A stretch of 64,000 nucleotides of DNA from Sarcocystis neurona (GCA_000727475.1 KL647301.1:2609250-2673249), one strand, 5' to 3'. Shown: positions 24,801-37,969, numbered from the stretch's first letter. The notes: generated by a model from the letters alone, not told the origin. Translations and numbers: made by a program.

Positions 24801-27800
24801 CGGAATGTAGGTACAGGGTCACTGCCGGCTGTGTGAAATGCAGAAGCTCTTTGAAAAATTGGTCGACCGTGTGGACAGCGGAAGCGCTGCAGTGGAATAA
24901 ACGTCCTGCAGACGTGGCGCTGTGGAGTGGTAGTGGACAGGAAAAGTTCTGGGTGTGTGGACAGCAGGTTTGCGCGCGTGTGTCGACCCCGTTTGTGCAT
25001 CAGAGATGTCAAACTGTAGAATTATGTAAGCACGCGTCTACTTGAGCAAGTGTTTCTGCGGAAGGCATGTTGCAAGCAAGTGGTTTTTTCCTTGAATGTC
25101 TGTACCCGAGCAGAGGCGGCGTCAGGGGTACGCACCGCCAGAGTGCTTCTCCACAGTGTACGTACACCGCAGGTGGATCAAGACTATGTGCTGTGCGATG
25201 CCTGCGTCGAATGAACATAACCTAGACGAGGTCGCGTCGAGTGTGCGGACAGCTGAAGTGCGTGTCAGGTGCAGCGCACAGAGGGCTTGTATCGCTTGGG
25301 TGTATTTTAGCAAAAAAAAAATGCATCTACCGAGCGCGCGCATGGCGAGTTGCTTTTGCTGACAATGTCTTTCTCAAGAGAGACTTTGACACATACGTGT
25401 TCGGGAGTAGTGGTTACCGATGTCCGTAGATGACACGTTCTGCGGCCTGTTTGCACACTGGCGTCCTTCATCTTAGTGCACGTAACACGCAGAGAGTGTT
25501 TTTGTGAGCGTACGTACGCCCGGTGTGTGTGTATTGTAGAGCGGACGTACAGCAGAGGAGGAAACCTTTTTCACAATGTGTGCGTGACGTTTGCGCACAG
25601 AAGAGGAACTGAGCACATGCGCGGTAGATGTATCCCGGTCGTATATATACCCCCGACGCATTGGAGACGCATGTACACCAGAAGCGTGTTTATCTCTCGG
25701 TTTTGTGTGCTTAGCAGAGCTAGTTTCCTGTCTCTCTTGTATTTCTGCGGTGGACATGGAGTTCTCACTAACGTGTGCACGCGGGCAGAACTCTCTCGCG
25801 ATTGCTCGTACGCCGGAGATGGCTCTCCAGGTGTACGTACAGTTCGTGACGAGCCCCAGTGAGGGTCCTTGCAACAGATGCTATTTTCTGCGGCGTGGCC
25901 ATCGGCACGACAACGAGTTGCTGGCGAGAACGTTTTGTGCAGCTGTTGATTTTTTCATCGGAGCGTCGTGTGTGGACAGAGGAGGCAGGATTTTCGGCTG
26001 GGTGTCTGTACACCCGAGGCAACAAGACATTCGGAGAGAATATCGTTGTTCACGTCTGCAGGTGTGGAGGATAAACTGCGGACGCAAATATGCCTCGACA
26101 TGAAGCTTTACGCGGACAAATATCAAGAAGAATTCCAGCCTTTTGTTATGGCCTGCGTGCAAGCGGGTATGTGATGATCCGGCAGTGGCCGCCACCGACG
26201 CAGATGCGCTGTCGCATCGCCTTCTCTTTCTACTCTTTGCGTGTGTGTGTGTGTGTGTCTGTGTGTAATTCTGGACGTGTGTGTGAAGACTACACTTACG
26301 CCGGCACGTATGTCTGGACGCTAAATATGGTCATGTGCGGTTGTGCAGGTGTGTCCTTGCGGGCACTTACGTGTGACATTTTTATCACGCACGCATGTGT
26401 GTAAACGTACATATATATGTAGACGTACGTGCGTATGTCGCATCGGCATGCAGGTGTGAACATACGCATATGTGTATTCACGCCTGTAGGTGCGTGAATA
26501 CACATATCTGCACGTCGACATTTCCAGACAAAGTTCTCTGTGCGTGTGTGTGTGTTTTGCAAGTGCGTCTAGTCGTCTGCCGTGCGCGGGACGTCGCACA
26601 CGTGTGGACTCGTGCGAAGCAATGTCTTTCTCTGCCTCTGTTTGTAACTTTCTCGCCCGCGCGCGCATGCACGTGCAACCGCAAACGTAGTGATGGCGAG
26701 AGTCTGCTCCACAGCAAGATGTCGACTGCTTTCAGCTGGAGGCGCAGGCTCCCCAGAAGAGTAACTGCACTTCCTTGAATACTTGTGCTGCTAGGGCTAA
26801 TGTCTTCGAGGTACAGGGGCAGATACCCGGGTGAACAAGTGTACACCTTCCGGATCTGACCCAGTGCACACACCGAGCGTATGCGCCAATGATGTATATA
26901 CATGTGTGTACACACCCACGTGGAGACACACACGTACAAGAGGGAGTGCCTCTTGACGCATGTATATGTTTATGTATGTATGTGTTTATATATTGGATTC
27001 CACGGTGCTTTATGTGCGGGTGAGTTAGCACACTTATCGAAGTAGGTACAGAGACCAAGACAGACACTCACACAGACACCAGCAGCAGATACACACGTAG
27101 ACACGTGACACGCCGCGTTCCCGGAGTTGCTCGTACATTCGCCCACCTGATTTTTGTTTGCACGTCCCCGTCTGTGAGTGCCCGTGACGTGCCCCGGCAC
27201 TGCACTGTGGCTGCTGGTGGAGTGCGCTGTTGTGCTGGTGGCTCGCGCTTGCTGCTGCTGTGCTGCTGTTCGTCCGGCCGTGTGTTATTGCTGAAGTGTG
27301 GCAGATGATGACACGCATCGATCGACGGCGGAAATTTGACTTCACTGCAGCAGCAGCGATGGAATTCCTCAGCAGCGCAGCGTCGACGGCGTGGCAGTTG
27401 GAAGGCGAAGCGGCGCCGCCGGCAGGAGCAGCAGGAGCTGCCGCAGGGGGTGACCCGTTCTCGAACGTGCAACTGCTGCAGGAAATATGCGAGAAAACTA
27501 TTCTTCCCAACGTGCAGCTGCGGGACTGTGGTGGGTAGAGGAGAACTGTCAGAGAAGAAGACGTCAGGCGTTTTACAAAGACAGCTGAACACGCGGGCTT
27601 AAACAGCGAAGAACATACAAGAAGCGTGTATTTTCATTTGTGTGCGTTTCTGAGGGGGTTCCTCCTCTCGCCTCCCACCACGTTAAATCTTACATTGTTT
27701 GTGTTCGTACATGCTGGTGCGCACTCTGGAAGGAGGAGGGGCATCTCTATTTATTCCCTCTCGTTCCTGTCTATGTCCTCTCTGTAATAATCTATTAGAT

Positions 27801-29432
27801 ACAGACCGAGAACTACCCCAAGCCGCTTTGGCGGAGGGGTGTAAGCTTCTGTGCGGACACACAGAAAGGCGTACGTATAATTGCCTATTTGGTGGAAGTC
27901 TGTGGACCTCAGCATATGCCTGGGAGTGGGAGAGAGGCAAACACGTGTGGAGCTTCTGCTTCTTTCTTGTACATGATAAATATCGTCCACGTGTTTCTGT
28001 TTGTCAACGGTGCGTAGGGATTTTTCTTGGGGCACATGTGCTTACTCAAATTTGGGCGAATATGTATACATACGTTTCGCTCGTATGGAGATCAACACTT
28101 GCACCCGCACACGAGTGCGGTGCCTGCCTACTTGTTTCCAAGAAAAATACAGTTATTACCGCTGCCGCGGAGGCACAGTCACAGACCGCGGCTCTTGCAA
28201 GCAGCCGTGGCTGGAGCACTGTTAGGTCGCACGTAGACTTTCACATGAATACGTTTCTGAGCGCGTGAATCTGCTGTTGTCTACTTACCTGGGTGTCTGT
28301 GTATTACGTATACATATGTGTTTGTGTGTTCACACGTGTGTCTATGTGACAGTTTCTCCTAGAGCGTCCCTCACTCTACCGGTGGACTCTTTTCAGTCCA
28401 CCGGTATCTACGTCTACATTGCTGCTCTGTGGAGCGGCTCCGGTTTTGGTCCTGCGATGCTGCTGCTGCTGCTGCGCAGCTGCTGCTTCTTCCGGTGCTG
28501 CACTGCGGCTGCAAGCTTCTGTTTGTGCTGATGCGTCGCTGGTGTTGCTGGGCTAATGCTGTGGCTAGGTATGTGTTGTTGCTGTTTGTACTACTATACA
28601 ATTCTGCTGCCTCGGCGCTGTAGCGGCAGTGCACACCATGTGTTGCTGCGTTTCGTGCACGCCTGTTGCTGCTGGAGTTGCACCGCTGCCCGCTGCTGCT
28701 GCCGTCCTGACGCTGCTGCTGCAGACGTGGAGCAGATGGAGGACACACCGCTCGAATTCGCGAGGCGGGAGCTGGAAGGCGGAGAGCAGCACACACGGCG
28801 CAGTGCAGCTCTTGACCTGATTAAGAGCTTGATGAAATTTCGCGAGGACACGATTACTGCTTTGCTGCTTCAGGCAGTGCAGGCACTCTCGTCTCAAGCA
28901 GCAGCCAAAGCGGCGACGGGAAGAGAAGGAGCGGCGGCAGGAAGCGCAGCAGGAACAGCAGCTGGAGGCGTTGCAGGCCCAGCAGCAGCGGGAGCAGCAG
29001 CAGCAGAAGAGGAGGAGGAGAGGCTGCTGGATGCGTGCACCTTCTTGGTCCTCGCCGTCGGCGTGAAGGGCAGCACACGAGTGCGCGGCGTCCATGCAGT
29101 CAATAAAAATGTCGATACTCAGCAGTTCTTCCAGTCCCTGCTGCTCAAGGAACTGCAGAATCCCGACGTCAACAAAAGATTTATTGTTCGCGTCGGCGCC
29201 ATGAAGGTCGTGGCAGCATTCAGAAACGTCTTTGATGTGCAGTAAGCAGCCACACCGAAGACTGATGTGGAACAAATGCGTCTATGCCTACATATACATA
29301 TGCAGACACCAGTACACATATACGTATATATATATCTGTGTATCTTAATACGTATATAGGCAGCAGTCTACAGTCGGTATTTACTCGCCGGAGGAAGGAA
29401 CTGAGAAAAAGACCTATGCGCGTTTGTGCGTC

Positions 29433-29473
<41 letters not shown>

Positions 29474-32400
29474 CACACACACATGTAAGTGTGCTTGTAG
29501 GTGTACATTCATATATTTGCATGCACATCCATTCGTATGTGTATGCGTGTACACCCGCACATATATAAGGCAAGCTAAGTGTATTCTATGGGCGCGCGCA
29601 CTAAATACTGTAATATGTATATATACATATATGCGGGATGATGTACACGTGGACAACGACGACAGAAACACAGTGGTCTACTTCGTTCACCACTTCGAGG
29701 AGCAGCGCGTAGGAAGACGACTTTGCAGATGATGCATACTGGTCGACCTGCTGGGTGTGTGACCCACGTGCAGCAGTTTTATGTGGCCTTCTTTCCTCCT
29801 CGTCCTCGGCCGCACCAAGATACGGGGTGGTGACGGGGAGCTCAAGCCAGCAGCGTCTATTTTTGGTGCACGAGCAGGTGCCAGTAACGAAGAGGCGCCT
29901 TTGAGACACGGTGCTGTTAATGCGTCTTGGGTTGGGCAACAAGGACGGCAAAACGAACTGGCCGGTAGATGTATACGGTCAGACAGGACGAAGGTGTTGT
30001 ATACGCCGGCGTAGACAGCTGCATGAGTTTTTTTTGTCTTCTGTGTGTGCTGGTGGGCGTCTGCGTGTACCTGTAGCTGTAGAAGTGAATTTTTGTAGAC
30101 ATACCCTGAGACACACGCAGAACTGCAGGATTTAACGTAAGAAAGAGTTTTTGTGGAGACTGAGACGGACTTGCACTTTTTGTATCTCGACCCGCGTCTC
30201 TATGTATATGTGTATTTATCTGCAACATGTCAAGTCCACAAGTATAGCCCGGCAGGGCCGATACGGTGATCAGCATGTAGAGGTGTGTACATCTTCGTAT
30301 CAGCGGTGACGTACGAAGGGAGGGATTTCCACGGGCGCTTCAAACGTAATATGCATATAGGTATACACGTGTGAACGTGCGTCTAACTGTCCTTTCACAT
30401 ATATGCGTCACATGCGTGTGGTTGTATGTAGTATGTAGAATGGTCGATAGAACGCGTACACACGCAGTTACACTGAATCACGTATATATAACAGATGATT
30501 AGGCTGCCAACTGTAAACCTCTTGCAGCTCTGCGTGTATGTATATATATACATGTGTATGTGTACGTTTCTATATAAGTGAGAGTGGTGTGTCTTCCCCT
30601 TGTCTCCCTCACTCTTCAATCAGGTTACTCAGCCCTGTCTTCTTTTTTGTGCATTGTCCCCCGCTTTTTCCAGACTTCTGCAGGGCCTCTTGCCTCTGCT
30701 GGTGATGCACCTGTCTGCCAAACGTGTCGTAGTGCACACGTTTGCCGCATATGCAATTGAGCGATTGCTAAGCGCGAGACAGAACGGGCACCCGCGGATT
30801 GCTAAAGCTGCTGCTGCATCTGTACTGAAGCAGGTAAACAGAAACTGCAGCAGGAGAAGCAAGAGGTTGCAGCGGCGAGAGCAAGCTTTAGCCAGAAGCA
30901 GTCGCTGCAGCAAGAGGCGGCGGCAGCAGGAAGCGGCAGCAAGCAGCAGCAGCAGGAAACATCAACTGGAGCGGAAGGGAGGAGAGCCGCGAAAGTCCCC
31001 TTGCAGCAGCGTTGAAATGGAGTAAGTAGGAGTAGCAGGAAGCCGTGGTATACGAAAAGTAGAAGAACTACGCCTGAAAGCAATCCTGGGGCAGCTGCAG
31101 GAAGGTCCAGCGGTAGCAGGGCTGCAGGCGTGGCCGCAGCAACAGCAGGGGCGCCAGCTGCCATGCGGGGGGGCGCACCACCACTAAGCAGCACAGCGCC
31201 GAGGGCTTGGGAACACCACGTCCATGTTGCAGCGCATGCGCAGGAACGAAGACAGATGCCACTCTCTCGGTCGCTGCATACATTTGAACACACGCGTATA
31301 TGTAATATAAGGAGAGAACATGTATGCAGGACTCCCTATCACGTTTTTGTGGCTGTGTGTCCTGCGCGTGCGTTATCTGCAGGCGCTGGAGGTGCTGCTG
31401 CAGCAGCTGCAGGGCAGCGCGTCCAACGCGGCGTGTGCGGCTGGCACAAATAGCGTTGGTCGCGGTGGGACAGAGAACGAGTTTCTGGTGAAGTGTATTT
31501 TGCGTATTTTCTCTTTTTTGAAGGAAGATGCCGCTGCTGCAGTGCTGCCCGCGCTGCGAGTGGTGCTGGACAGCATAAAGAAGATAGCCAACAATCCGTC
31601 GAATCCGTCATTTTCTCATTATCTGTTCGAGTGCCTCGCCACCCTGGTGAAACTTTCCTGCTGCAACACCTGCAGCACCACAGACACTGGCTCCACCAAC
31701 AGCAGCAGCACACGCGCCGCTGTGGAAAGAGAAGTCATTCCAGTGCTCAGCGTGCTGGTGCAGCAGACTGTACACGAATTTGTTCCCTACTGCTTTCAGG
31801 TGAGATGCGAGGGCCTATTCTTGTAAGCATATATATATATACACGTATGTCCGGGACCTAATTGCGTACGCACACGTATATCCATATAGATGTGTATACG
31901 TATGTGTATTTATCTACAAATTGGCGCCGCGTAACTACCTGGAGAGGTATAAATGATCTCGAATCACGACACATAGTATACTATACGTCTTTCTAGACGT
32001 AGATGCACACCTCAATGCACGGAGATACTAACTTACTCAAAAGTGTCTTCACCGAATTGAGGGTGCGAAGATCAATGCGCACTTTCAGGTGTATATGCAA
32101 TCTTATACGTATCTCTCTTTCTATTTCTCTCTCTCTCTCTATATATATATATATACATAATATACATATATATATAAAGATCCAGCACTCACATACATAC
32201 ATATATATATATATATTATATATATATGTATGTGAGTGCTGGATCTTTATACGTCGTGTTTGGAGTATCTATACACAGGTATGCAAATGTATATATTTAC
32301 AGGACGCAGTACTCGTAGGTGTACAAATATGTGATGCAGGATGGTGTAGGCCGCCCACGGGCTTTCTGTCACAGAAACACACGGTACTGTGTTAAGCGTG

Positions 32401-35400
32401 TATTTGGTGTGCATAGCTTACACGCGAATAGGCGTTACGGAGTGCTGTCGGTGTGCGTGGATATTCGCCGCCTTGAAGTATTTCGGTGACCTCTCCTATT
32501 CGTAAGCGCCCGGTTTGCCTTTGCTGTGCGTATTTCCTTCGGCCGCGGCTCTGTGTAGATCCTGGGGTTGCTGCTGGAAACAGCGGCAGCGGAGGAAAAG
32601 GGCATCCCGCCTGCTGCTGCAGCTTTATACGTGGAACTGTATGGGCACCTGCTGTCCCCGTCGTTTTGGACAGCGGCGCAGGGGAATGTGCCAGCTCTGG
32701 TGAAGCTCTTGTGCTGCTACTTCCATCGGCAGCTGCTGTTCCCGGAAATGATCAAGAACAGCATGCAGCAGCTTCTCCAGCGCTTCCAGTACTGCCTGTA
32801 CCACAAGAAGCTCCTGAGCGCAGCGTTTGAGCTCCTTAACAGCATCTTCCGTCTGCTGCCCTATTCCTTCTACTGTTCCTTCTTCCGGATGCTGCTCACA
32901 GTGCTGCTGCGTCGGGTTCACGAACTCAATAAAAGGTTGTCCATCTGCAAAGAGGTGGCACTTTCCCTCATGCTTTTTCAGGTACAAGGGAAAGGAGCAG
33001 AGGGTCAGAAGATTAAACAGTTCTCTGCAGGCCACACGGCCCGCTGAGTACCAGACAGTATCGTCCGTTTGTGTAGTCGGTTGTCTGGCTCCACGCACCA
33101 TGCGCTCGGAAGCGAGCAGCTCTCCACCTTCGTTTGGTCGCCGCAGCAGGAGACCCTGGCACATGTTAAAGAGATTTGCTGTCAAGACAGAGGCGTACGT
33201 TTGTCCGTATGTACGTTAGGTTCGGTTGTGTACGTGAAAAAGTGTATACTTGGGTGTACTGACCTGACCTGACTTTGTACGCGCACGTATCTACATGGAT
33301 ATGCGGCACATCCGTGCCTGGTGGTGGTGATGGTCTTCTCTTTTCTTCGCCTAGGTGAGCGGTGGTGCTATTTTGCACGGGGGCCACTATCTGCTGGTCG
33401 TCCTGTCTTTGGCATCATTTTCTCAGCGTTTTTTCCTCTGCTTGTACCCTGGCTGTGCGCGTAGTGCAAGTGCGAGGACCCGGCGGTGTTGGTGAACACG
33501 CTCGAGGCGATTCAGACGGGGCTCTGGCAGCAGGTGCTTTCCTTCATATTGTTGCCAGCGATTGCTGCTTCTGCTGCGGCTCCACTGCATCACAAGAAGG
33601 TCTTAATCCTGGGCCTCTCACGTGTCACGACTTGTCCAGCAGTGGCGAACAACAAGGCACTGCTCAGCCCCACGCTTGAGGCGCTCGCTGCCCTCATTGC
33701 CAGGAAAGAGGAAGACGAAAGAGGTGAGGAACGACGTCTACAAACGTTACACGGACACAGTCAGATTCTCTATTCTCTACTGGATATTACGCGTACCTGA
33801 CTGGTGTACGCGCAGGGGGATCTGTGCCGGTGCTTGCGGCATACATTAACGAGTCGTGTTCGTACTTGTATCCTCATATATGTGTACATTTTCATATAGA
33901 AAGATTTATGCGTGGTTTTTTTTCCCGTGCCACTTTTGTCTACCTAGCCGCAGAGTATATGTAGCGACATCCTCATACACGTACACTGTGTGTATGAGGA
34001 TGGCGTTCTGCTACTCACGAATGTATTTGCGTCCACGCGTGGGATCTTATAATATAGTCGTATAAATCCATATGTGCTTGTAGGTACGAAGGGGTTGTAG
34101 ACAACTAATGTATATATATATATGCGTGTATAGTGCATTGTCCTGGTAGAATAAATACGTGGGTACATACATGTGTTACAAGGGGGTTTCGTACATATAC
34201 GTGTACAGTATGTATTAACAGCGCGTCGTGACCGACCTTGCAGACAAACTAGCTCCAGCTGGGTGTCTGACTTTTTTGACGAACAACCGCAGCGCCTTAA
34301 CGATCGCGTGGTCTTGTATATAAATGCTCTGTTACCTGTAGATGTACATCGCACGCGGGCATCGGTAAAGCACGCCGCCGTCGAGGAGGAAGAAGTAAGA
34401 CTGCAAAACAAGTGGGCCAATCTTTTGTGTGTCACTCTGTGGGTGTATGCACCTTTATGGAAGCGTATGTGTAGGCGTGTTTGTCTATGTAGGTATGCGC
34501 ATGAATTCTTACATAAATATATATACATAGTATATATATATGTATATATACGTGTGTGCAGATTATGAAAGGTAGACTTGTATATATATCTATATATATA
34601 TATATCTAGCGGTAATCTGTCCCAGTCGGCTGCCTAGCAACCTGCCCGATAGACGGTGAAGCAGCCTCACGTGCTCCCCGCAGTGGTAGGGGTTTTTGTG
34701 CCGCGGTGTTTTTACTTTGCCACTTGCAGAGCGGTGATAATCCTCGTGTCTGGTACACAGGTGCATGATAGGTATGACGCACTGGCGTCTCAAGGGCTAA
34801 TTAACATTTATCAGATGTGTTCCACTCTCTTCACAGATTTTTCACTGCCTCTGACGTGTCGAACGGTAGTGCTGGCACCTTGTTACGGAAAAAGGCGTAG
34901 CGAGACACAGGGAGAGCGAGTTGTGGAGCGCTTTTTTGCTGTCGTTTTTTGTGTAGGGGTGGTGCCTGCTTTTTCTGCAAATCTTCAGGTGCAAAGTACC
35001 AGATACGGTCCTAACCGTGGTTGTTAAGCGCGCTCGATGAGCGTGAAAGTGTGAAGGCAGACCGTTAAGTGAGCGCATGGCAGAACGCCGTGTCGGTCAG
35101 CCTCTTGTGATCAATTTGCGCGTCTCTAGTGGAGAGAATATATATATCTCCTCTCGCCCTCCGTACATCGTGCACTCATGTAAGTGCATGCCTTCGAGAG
35201 TGTAGGCACTGCGTATCAGTATGCAGACGTTAAGGTTTTGACGCGCGTGTTACATTTACTGCAGAGTATTGCTGGATACGACCCGCTGGCAGCCGCAGAA
35301 TTCGACTTGTGCTACGCGCGACTCGCGGCTGCGGACATACATCATTCGAAGGACATGGTGAGTCGCTGTTGTTTTACCTGAATCTACTTTTCCCGTGTAA

Positions 35401-36449
35401 CTGAGGTGTTTTTTGCGTCTTCAGTGTTGCTAATATGTGTTGGCGCGACACAGCGGTGTATGAATATGATTTCAATACTAAAGGTTCTCACGTGGTTGTC
35501 GCCGATTTTGTGGACTTGACAGCTCTGTTTAGGCAGTAATCTTTGCTGGCAACGCACCGTTCACTTTCTAGGCTCTCTTTTGAAATGGAGTGCGCGACTC
35601 GATAGATGGATGAGTGTTTGATGCAGGAACGCATTTTAAAACTCTTTTCGCTCAAAAAAGTCATTGTTATTGAACGCTGTGAACAGTGGGGTGTAGAGGG
35701 GAGTGAATACGGTTTTCCCACCAGTGTAGTAGTCCAGTGCACCGCGCCATTTTTAAACTCTCTAGTGGAGGGAAGGCACATTCACTGCAGTATTCATCCG
35801 CTTTCGGGGACCTTTGAAAGGGAGAAGATTGGCAAGTGACAGCTGATACAGACAGCGTGAGCAGAGTCACGCGTACGTATATGTGCCCCGTACGACAACT
35901 ATAATTGTCGAGTGCGCCATTACGCGGCCGTGACCACCGCTTTGTGATGAATTACGCGGTAGTTCAAAAGCTGTCACTTGTTCGGATTTATTTGTGAATG
36001 TGCAGAGCTCTAGTGTGTCAGTGGAGGCAGGATGTGAAGTGGACGGTGCATAGTAGTATCCGTCTGGCGGTATAGCCTGGAAAAAGACAGGGACCCGGAT
36101 CATAGGCCATTGTACACCTTCGTGTGATACCTCGGGTACACTCCGTGCAGCGAGGCTTCACGATGAGGACTACTGTGGTGTATACGCGCCGCATATTTGT
36201 GTCTCAATACGACAGTCCGTCATCACGTCCTGAGGAAAGCAAAATGGTTTTTGTTTCTTTTTGTCTGTAGCCCATGTGGCCATGTGCCAAAATTATGATT
36301 GTGTGCCCACGTTTCTGCAGGTGGAGAACGTCACTGATATTCAACGCAGTGTTCAAATGTGCCTATCTCCACTGAAGGCGGATATAGAGGAACTAGCGAG
36401 AGGTGGCGCACAAGTCCGGCCACTGTTGGCTGTTCTTCTTGCAGTCTAA
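21877..36449 (+). CDS. CSE1: exportin-2 (CSE1/CAS), importin-alpha re-exporter
   Basis: Importin-beta superfamily HEAT-repeat receptor that, with RanGTP, returns importin alpha from nucleus to cytoplasm. Exons found: 21877-22189, 23951-24772, 26062-26166, 27297-27530, 28725-29241, 30674-30833, 31383-31799, 32559-32981, 33465-33723, 35265-35357, 36321-36449 (3472 nt, about 1157 aa; animal CSE1 is about 970). Landmarks: AGAIYFKNFVRRNW, PEFFEDHMQEFFGGF, ADKYQEEFQPFV, ICEKTILPN, RRELEGGEQHTRRSAALDL, VVVHTFAAYAIERLL, VHEFVPYCFQ, AIQTGLWQQVLSFILLP. Phase between 33723 (phase 1) and 35265 (phase 0) does not close, so at least one exon is missing; a phase-compatible stretch lies near 34.84-34.99 kb but its sequence is not convincing. 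Extra length comes from an Ala/Pro-rich N-terminus and Gln/Ala/Gly-rich insertions, for example in exons 2 and 5. The start is the first in-frame ATG before the conserved block. Confidence 0.93.
22250..22780. repeat. GCT/CTG-rich sequence in exportin intron 1
   Basis: Degenerate CTGCTG/GCTGCT repeats fill the first half of intron 1 (22190-23950), giving long open frames on both strands (Leu/Cys/Ala-rich or Gln/Ser-rich). No family match and no consistent splice sites, so they are treated as intron. A (CA)n run lies at about 22952-22970. Confidence 0.6.
26468..26507. repeat. 16-bp-arm inverted repeat in exportin intron 3
   Basis: Perfect 16-base arms (26468-26483 and 26492-26507) around an 8-base loop, able to form a hairpin in the transcript. 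It lies between exons ending 26166 and starting 27297. A (GT)n run precedes it at about 26240-26265. Confidence 0.85.
28377..28406. repeat. 12-bp-arm perfect hairpin in exportin intron 4
   Basis: TACCGGTGGACT (28377-28388), a six-base loop CTTTTC, and the exact complement (28395-28406). It is about 320 bases upstream of exon 5 (28725). Role unknown. Confidence 0.85.
29438..29471 (+). repeat. (GT)n microsatellite in exportin intron 5
   Basis: An uninterrupted TG dinucleotide tract of about 34 bases between exons 5 and 6. Confidence 0.95.
32174..32250. repeat. 77-bp near-palindrome in exportin intron 7
   Basis: Perfect 23-base arms (32174-32196 starting ATAAAGATCCAGCACTC, and 32228-32250 its complement) flank a TA-rich centre. 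A CT-rich and (TA)n tract precedes it from about 32113. The intron runs from 31800 to 32558. Confidence 0.9.
33968..34002. repeat. 13-bp-arm inverted repeat in exportin 3' intron
   Basis: CATCCTCATACAC (33968-33980) and its exact complement (33990-34002) with a nine-base loop, in the gap between exons ending 33723 and starting 35265. Confidence 0.8.
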
Positions 36450-37691
36450 CAGGCGTCCTTCCGTAGTTTACTGGTTTTTCCACGTGGAGTAACTAGAAAT
36501 TGTTTCAACACACCTGACAATTTTTCTGTAAAGTTTTTTTCACGCGACCGAGTGCATGTTCAGATTTCGCACCTTCTCCCGGTCCTGACCGTGTGGGGTG
36601 CCAGAAAACCCACTCGCGTTTCCGCCACGTCCTGTCAAACGTACACGTGCGGCGAAGCGAAAGCAAGAGCCGCCGACGGTGTCGATGTGGCCGCGGGATT
36701 TCGACGTGTGTACTTGTTCAGCGGTATGCGTGACGTGAGAATTCGTGAAGTTGTGTTAGATAGGTCTTCGGGGACCGCACCATGGGAACAGCATAACAGG
36801 CTGTCATCTTTCGTAGGTCTGGACAACTTGCGTGTACATATGTTTCAATACAAAAAGAACAACAGTCTTCCTTCACGTCAGTTCAAGTGCGCGGAGCTTT
36901 GACCCCTGCGTGGAAAGCAAAACAATTGAAGTACCGCAGGAGCGTACACACGGCAGGGTGCTGCTTTCGACTCGTGTGCAGACATACGCAGATGTCCGTG
37001 AGACACAGCCGCACGTTTTAGACCCGAATATATTGCATGCATTATTTTATTCTTAGTCGTGGACTCGTTTAGACGAAGCCGTCGGGCTTCCACCACCGGA
37101 ATTCACAGAGTCTCACTTCGTGTGAATTTCACTGCGCGGAACACTGGCCTGCGCGATAGCACCGAAACAGTGGAGGTACCACTTGGGCACACACAGGACA
37201 CAGCGCTGCTTTACCATGGACGCACAGGCATTCGGGGCCGTACCTCGTTGATTTCACTAGAGCGTAGGTTTGTGTACTGCCGTAGGCACATAGGCGTTCA
37301 AGTGGCTGCAACCATCGAGCTTATACCCGAGTGTAAAGAAACGTACGTACTCACCCGTGCATACCACTTGATTTTTTCTATTTTCCATAGTCTCGTGCTC
37401 CGGTGCGTCGGCGGGTTTGCACGGGGCGGCTGAAAAGGAAAAGCGCCAGACTTCGAATACACCATATCCGCTTATCAAGACGGTGAATCCTGGAGGCACG
37501 TGGGTGGCAGGCTGATTCCACGGATATAATATTTGGATAGCTTCCAAGACATCAAAGAGACCGCAGGGAGGGGAATTACACAGGTACAGTATGGGGGCAG
37601 CGCACCGTGAAGTTCAGCGCGAATGTTAGGTGTAGTCTTTGGCTCGCTGAGCGCGTCCGTCCTCGCCAATTTCACGACACCCCAGGCCATC

Positions 37692-37969
37692 TTAGCTGCA
37701 CGCGCCACGCTAGGTTCCTCTTTTTTCGTTGTTCCCGGGGTCACCACAGAGACGCGAAAATCTTTGAAGATCGGCCCCCGCGAAACAGTGTGGCGATTCA
37801 GATATACCTGTTTGCCTCATTATGCGTGTGTCACTGAATGAACGACAAGGTAATGAGCACTCCTCGGAAGGCAATACCGCTCATAGGCGGCCCACTTAGC
37901 TGCACGCGCCACGCTAGATTCCTCTTTTTCCGGTGTTCCCGGGGTCATCACAGAGACGCAAAAATCTTT
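37692..37969 (+). repeat. 74-bp direct repeat, 204 bp apart
   Basis: Copies at 37692-37765 and 37896-37969 have equal length and differ at only a few positions. They share TTAGCTGCACGCGCCACGCT and a run around TTCCCGGGGTCA. No open frame is conserved between the copies on the + strand. Confidence 0.85.

Noticed and set aside
30834..31025. Gln/Arg/Ser-rich frame continuing after exportin exon 6
   Set aside because: It follows a strong GTAAAC donor, is made of CAG repeats, and exon 7 joins exon 6 in phase 0 without it.
33138..33190. Possible exportin exon (QETLAHVKEICC) behind a good acceptor
   Set aside because: Exons 32559-32981 and 33465-33723 join in phase and align directly with consecutive CSE1 helices, leaving no room for it.
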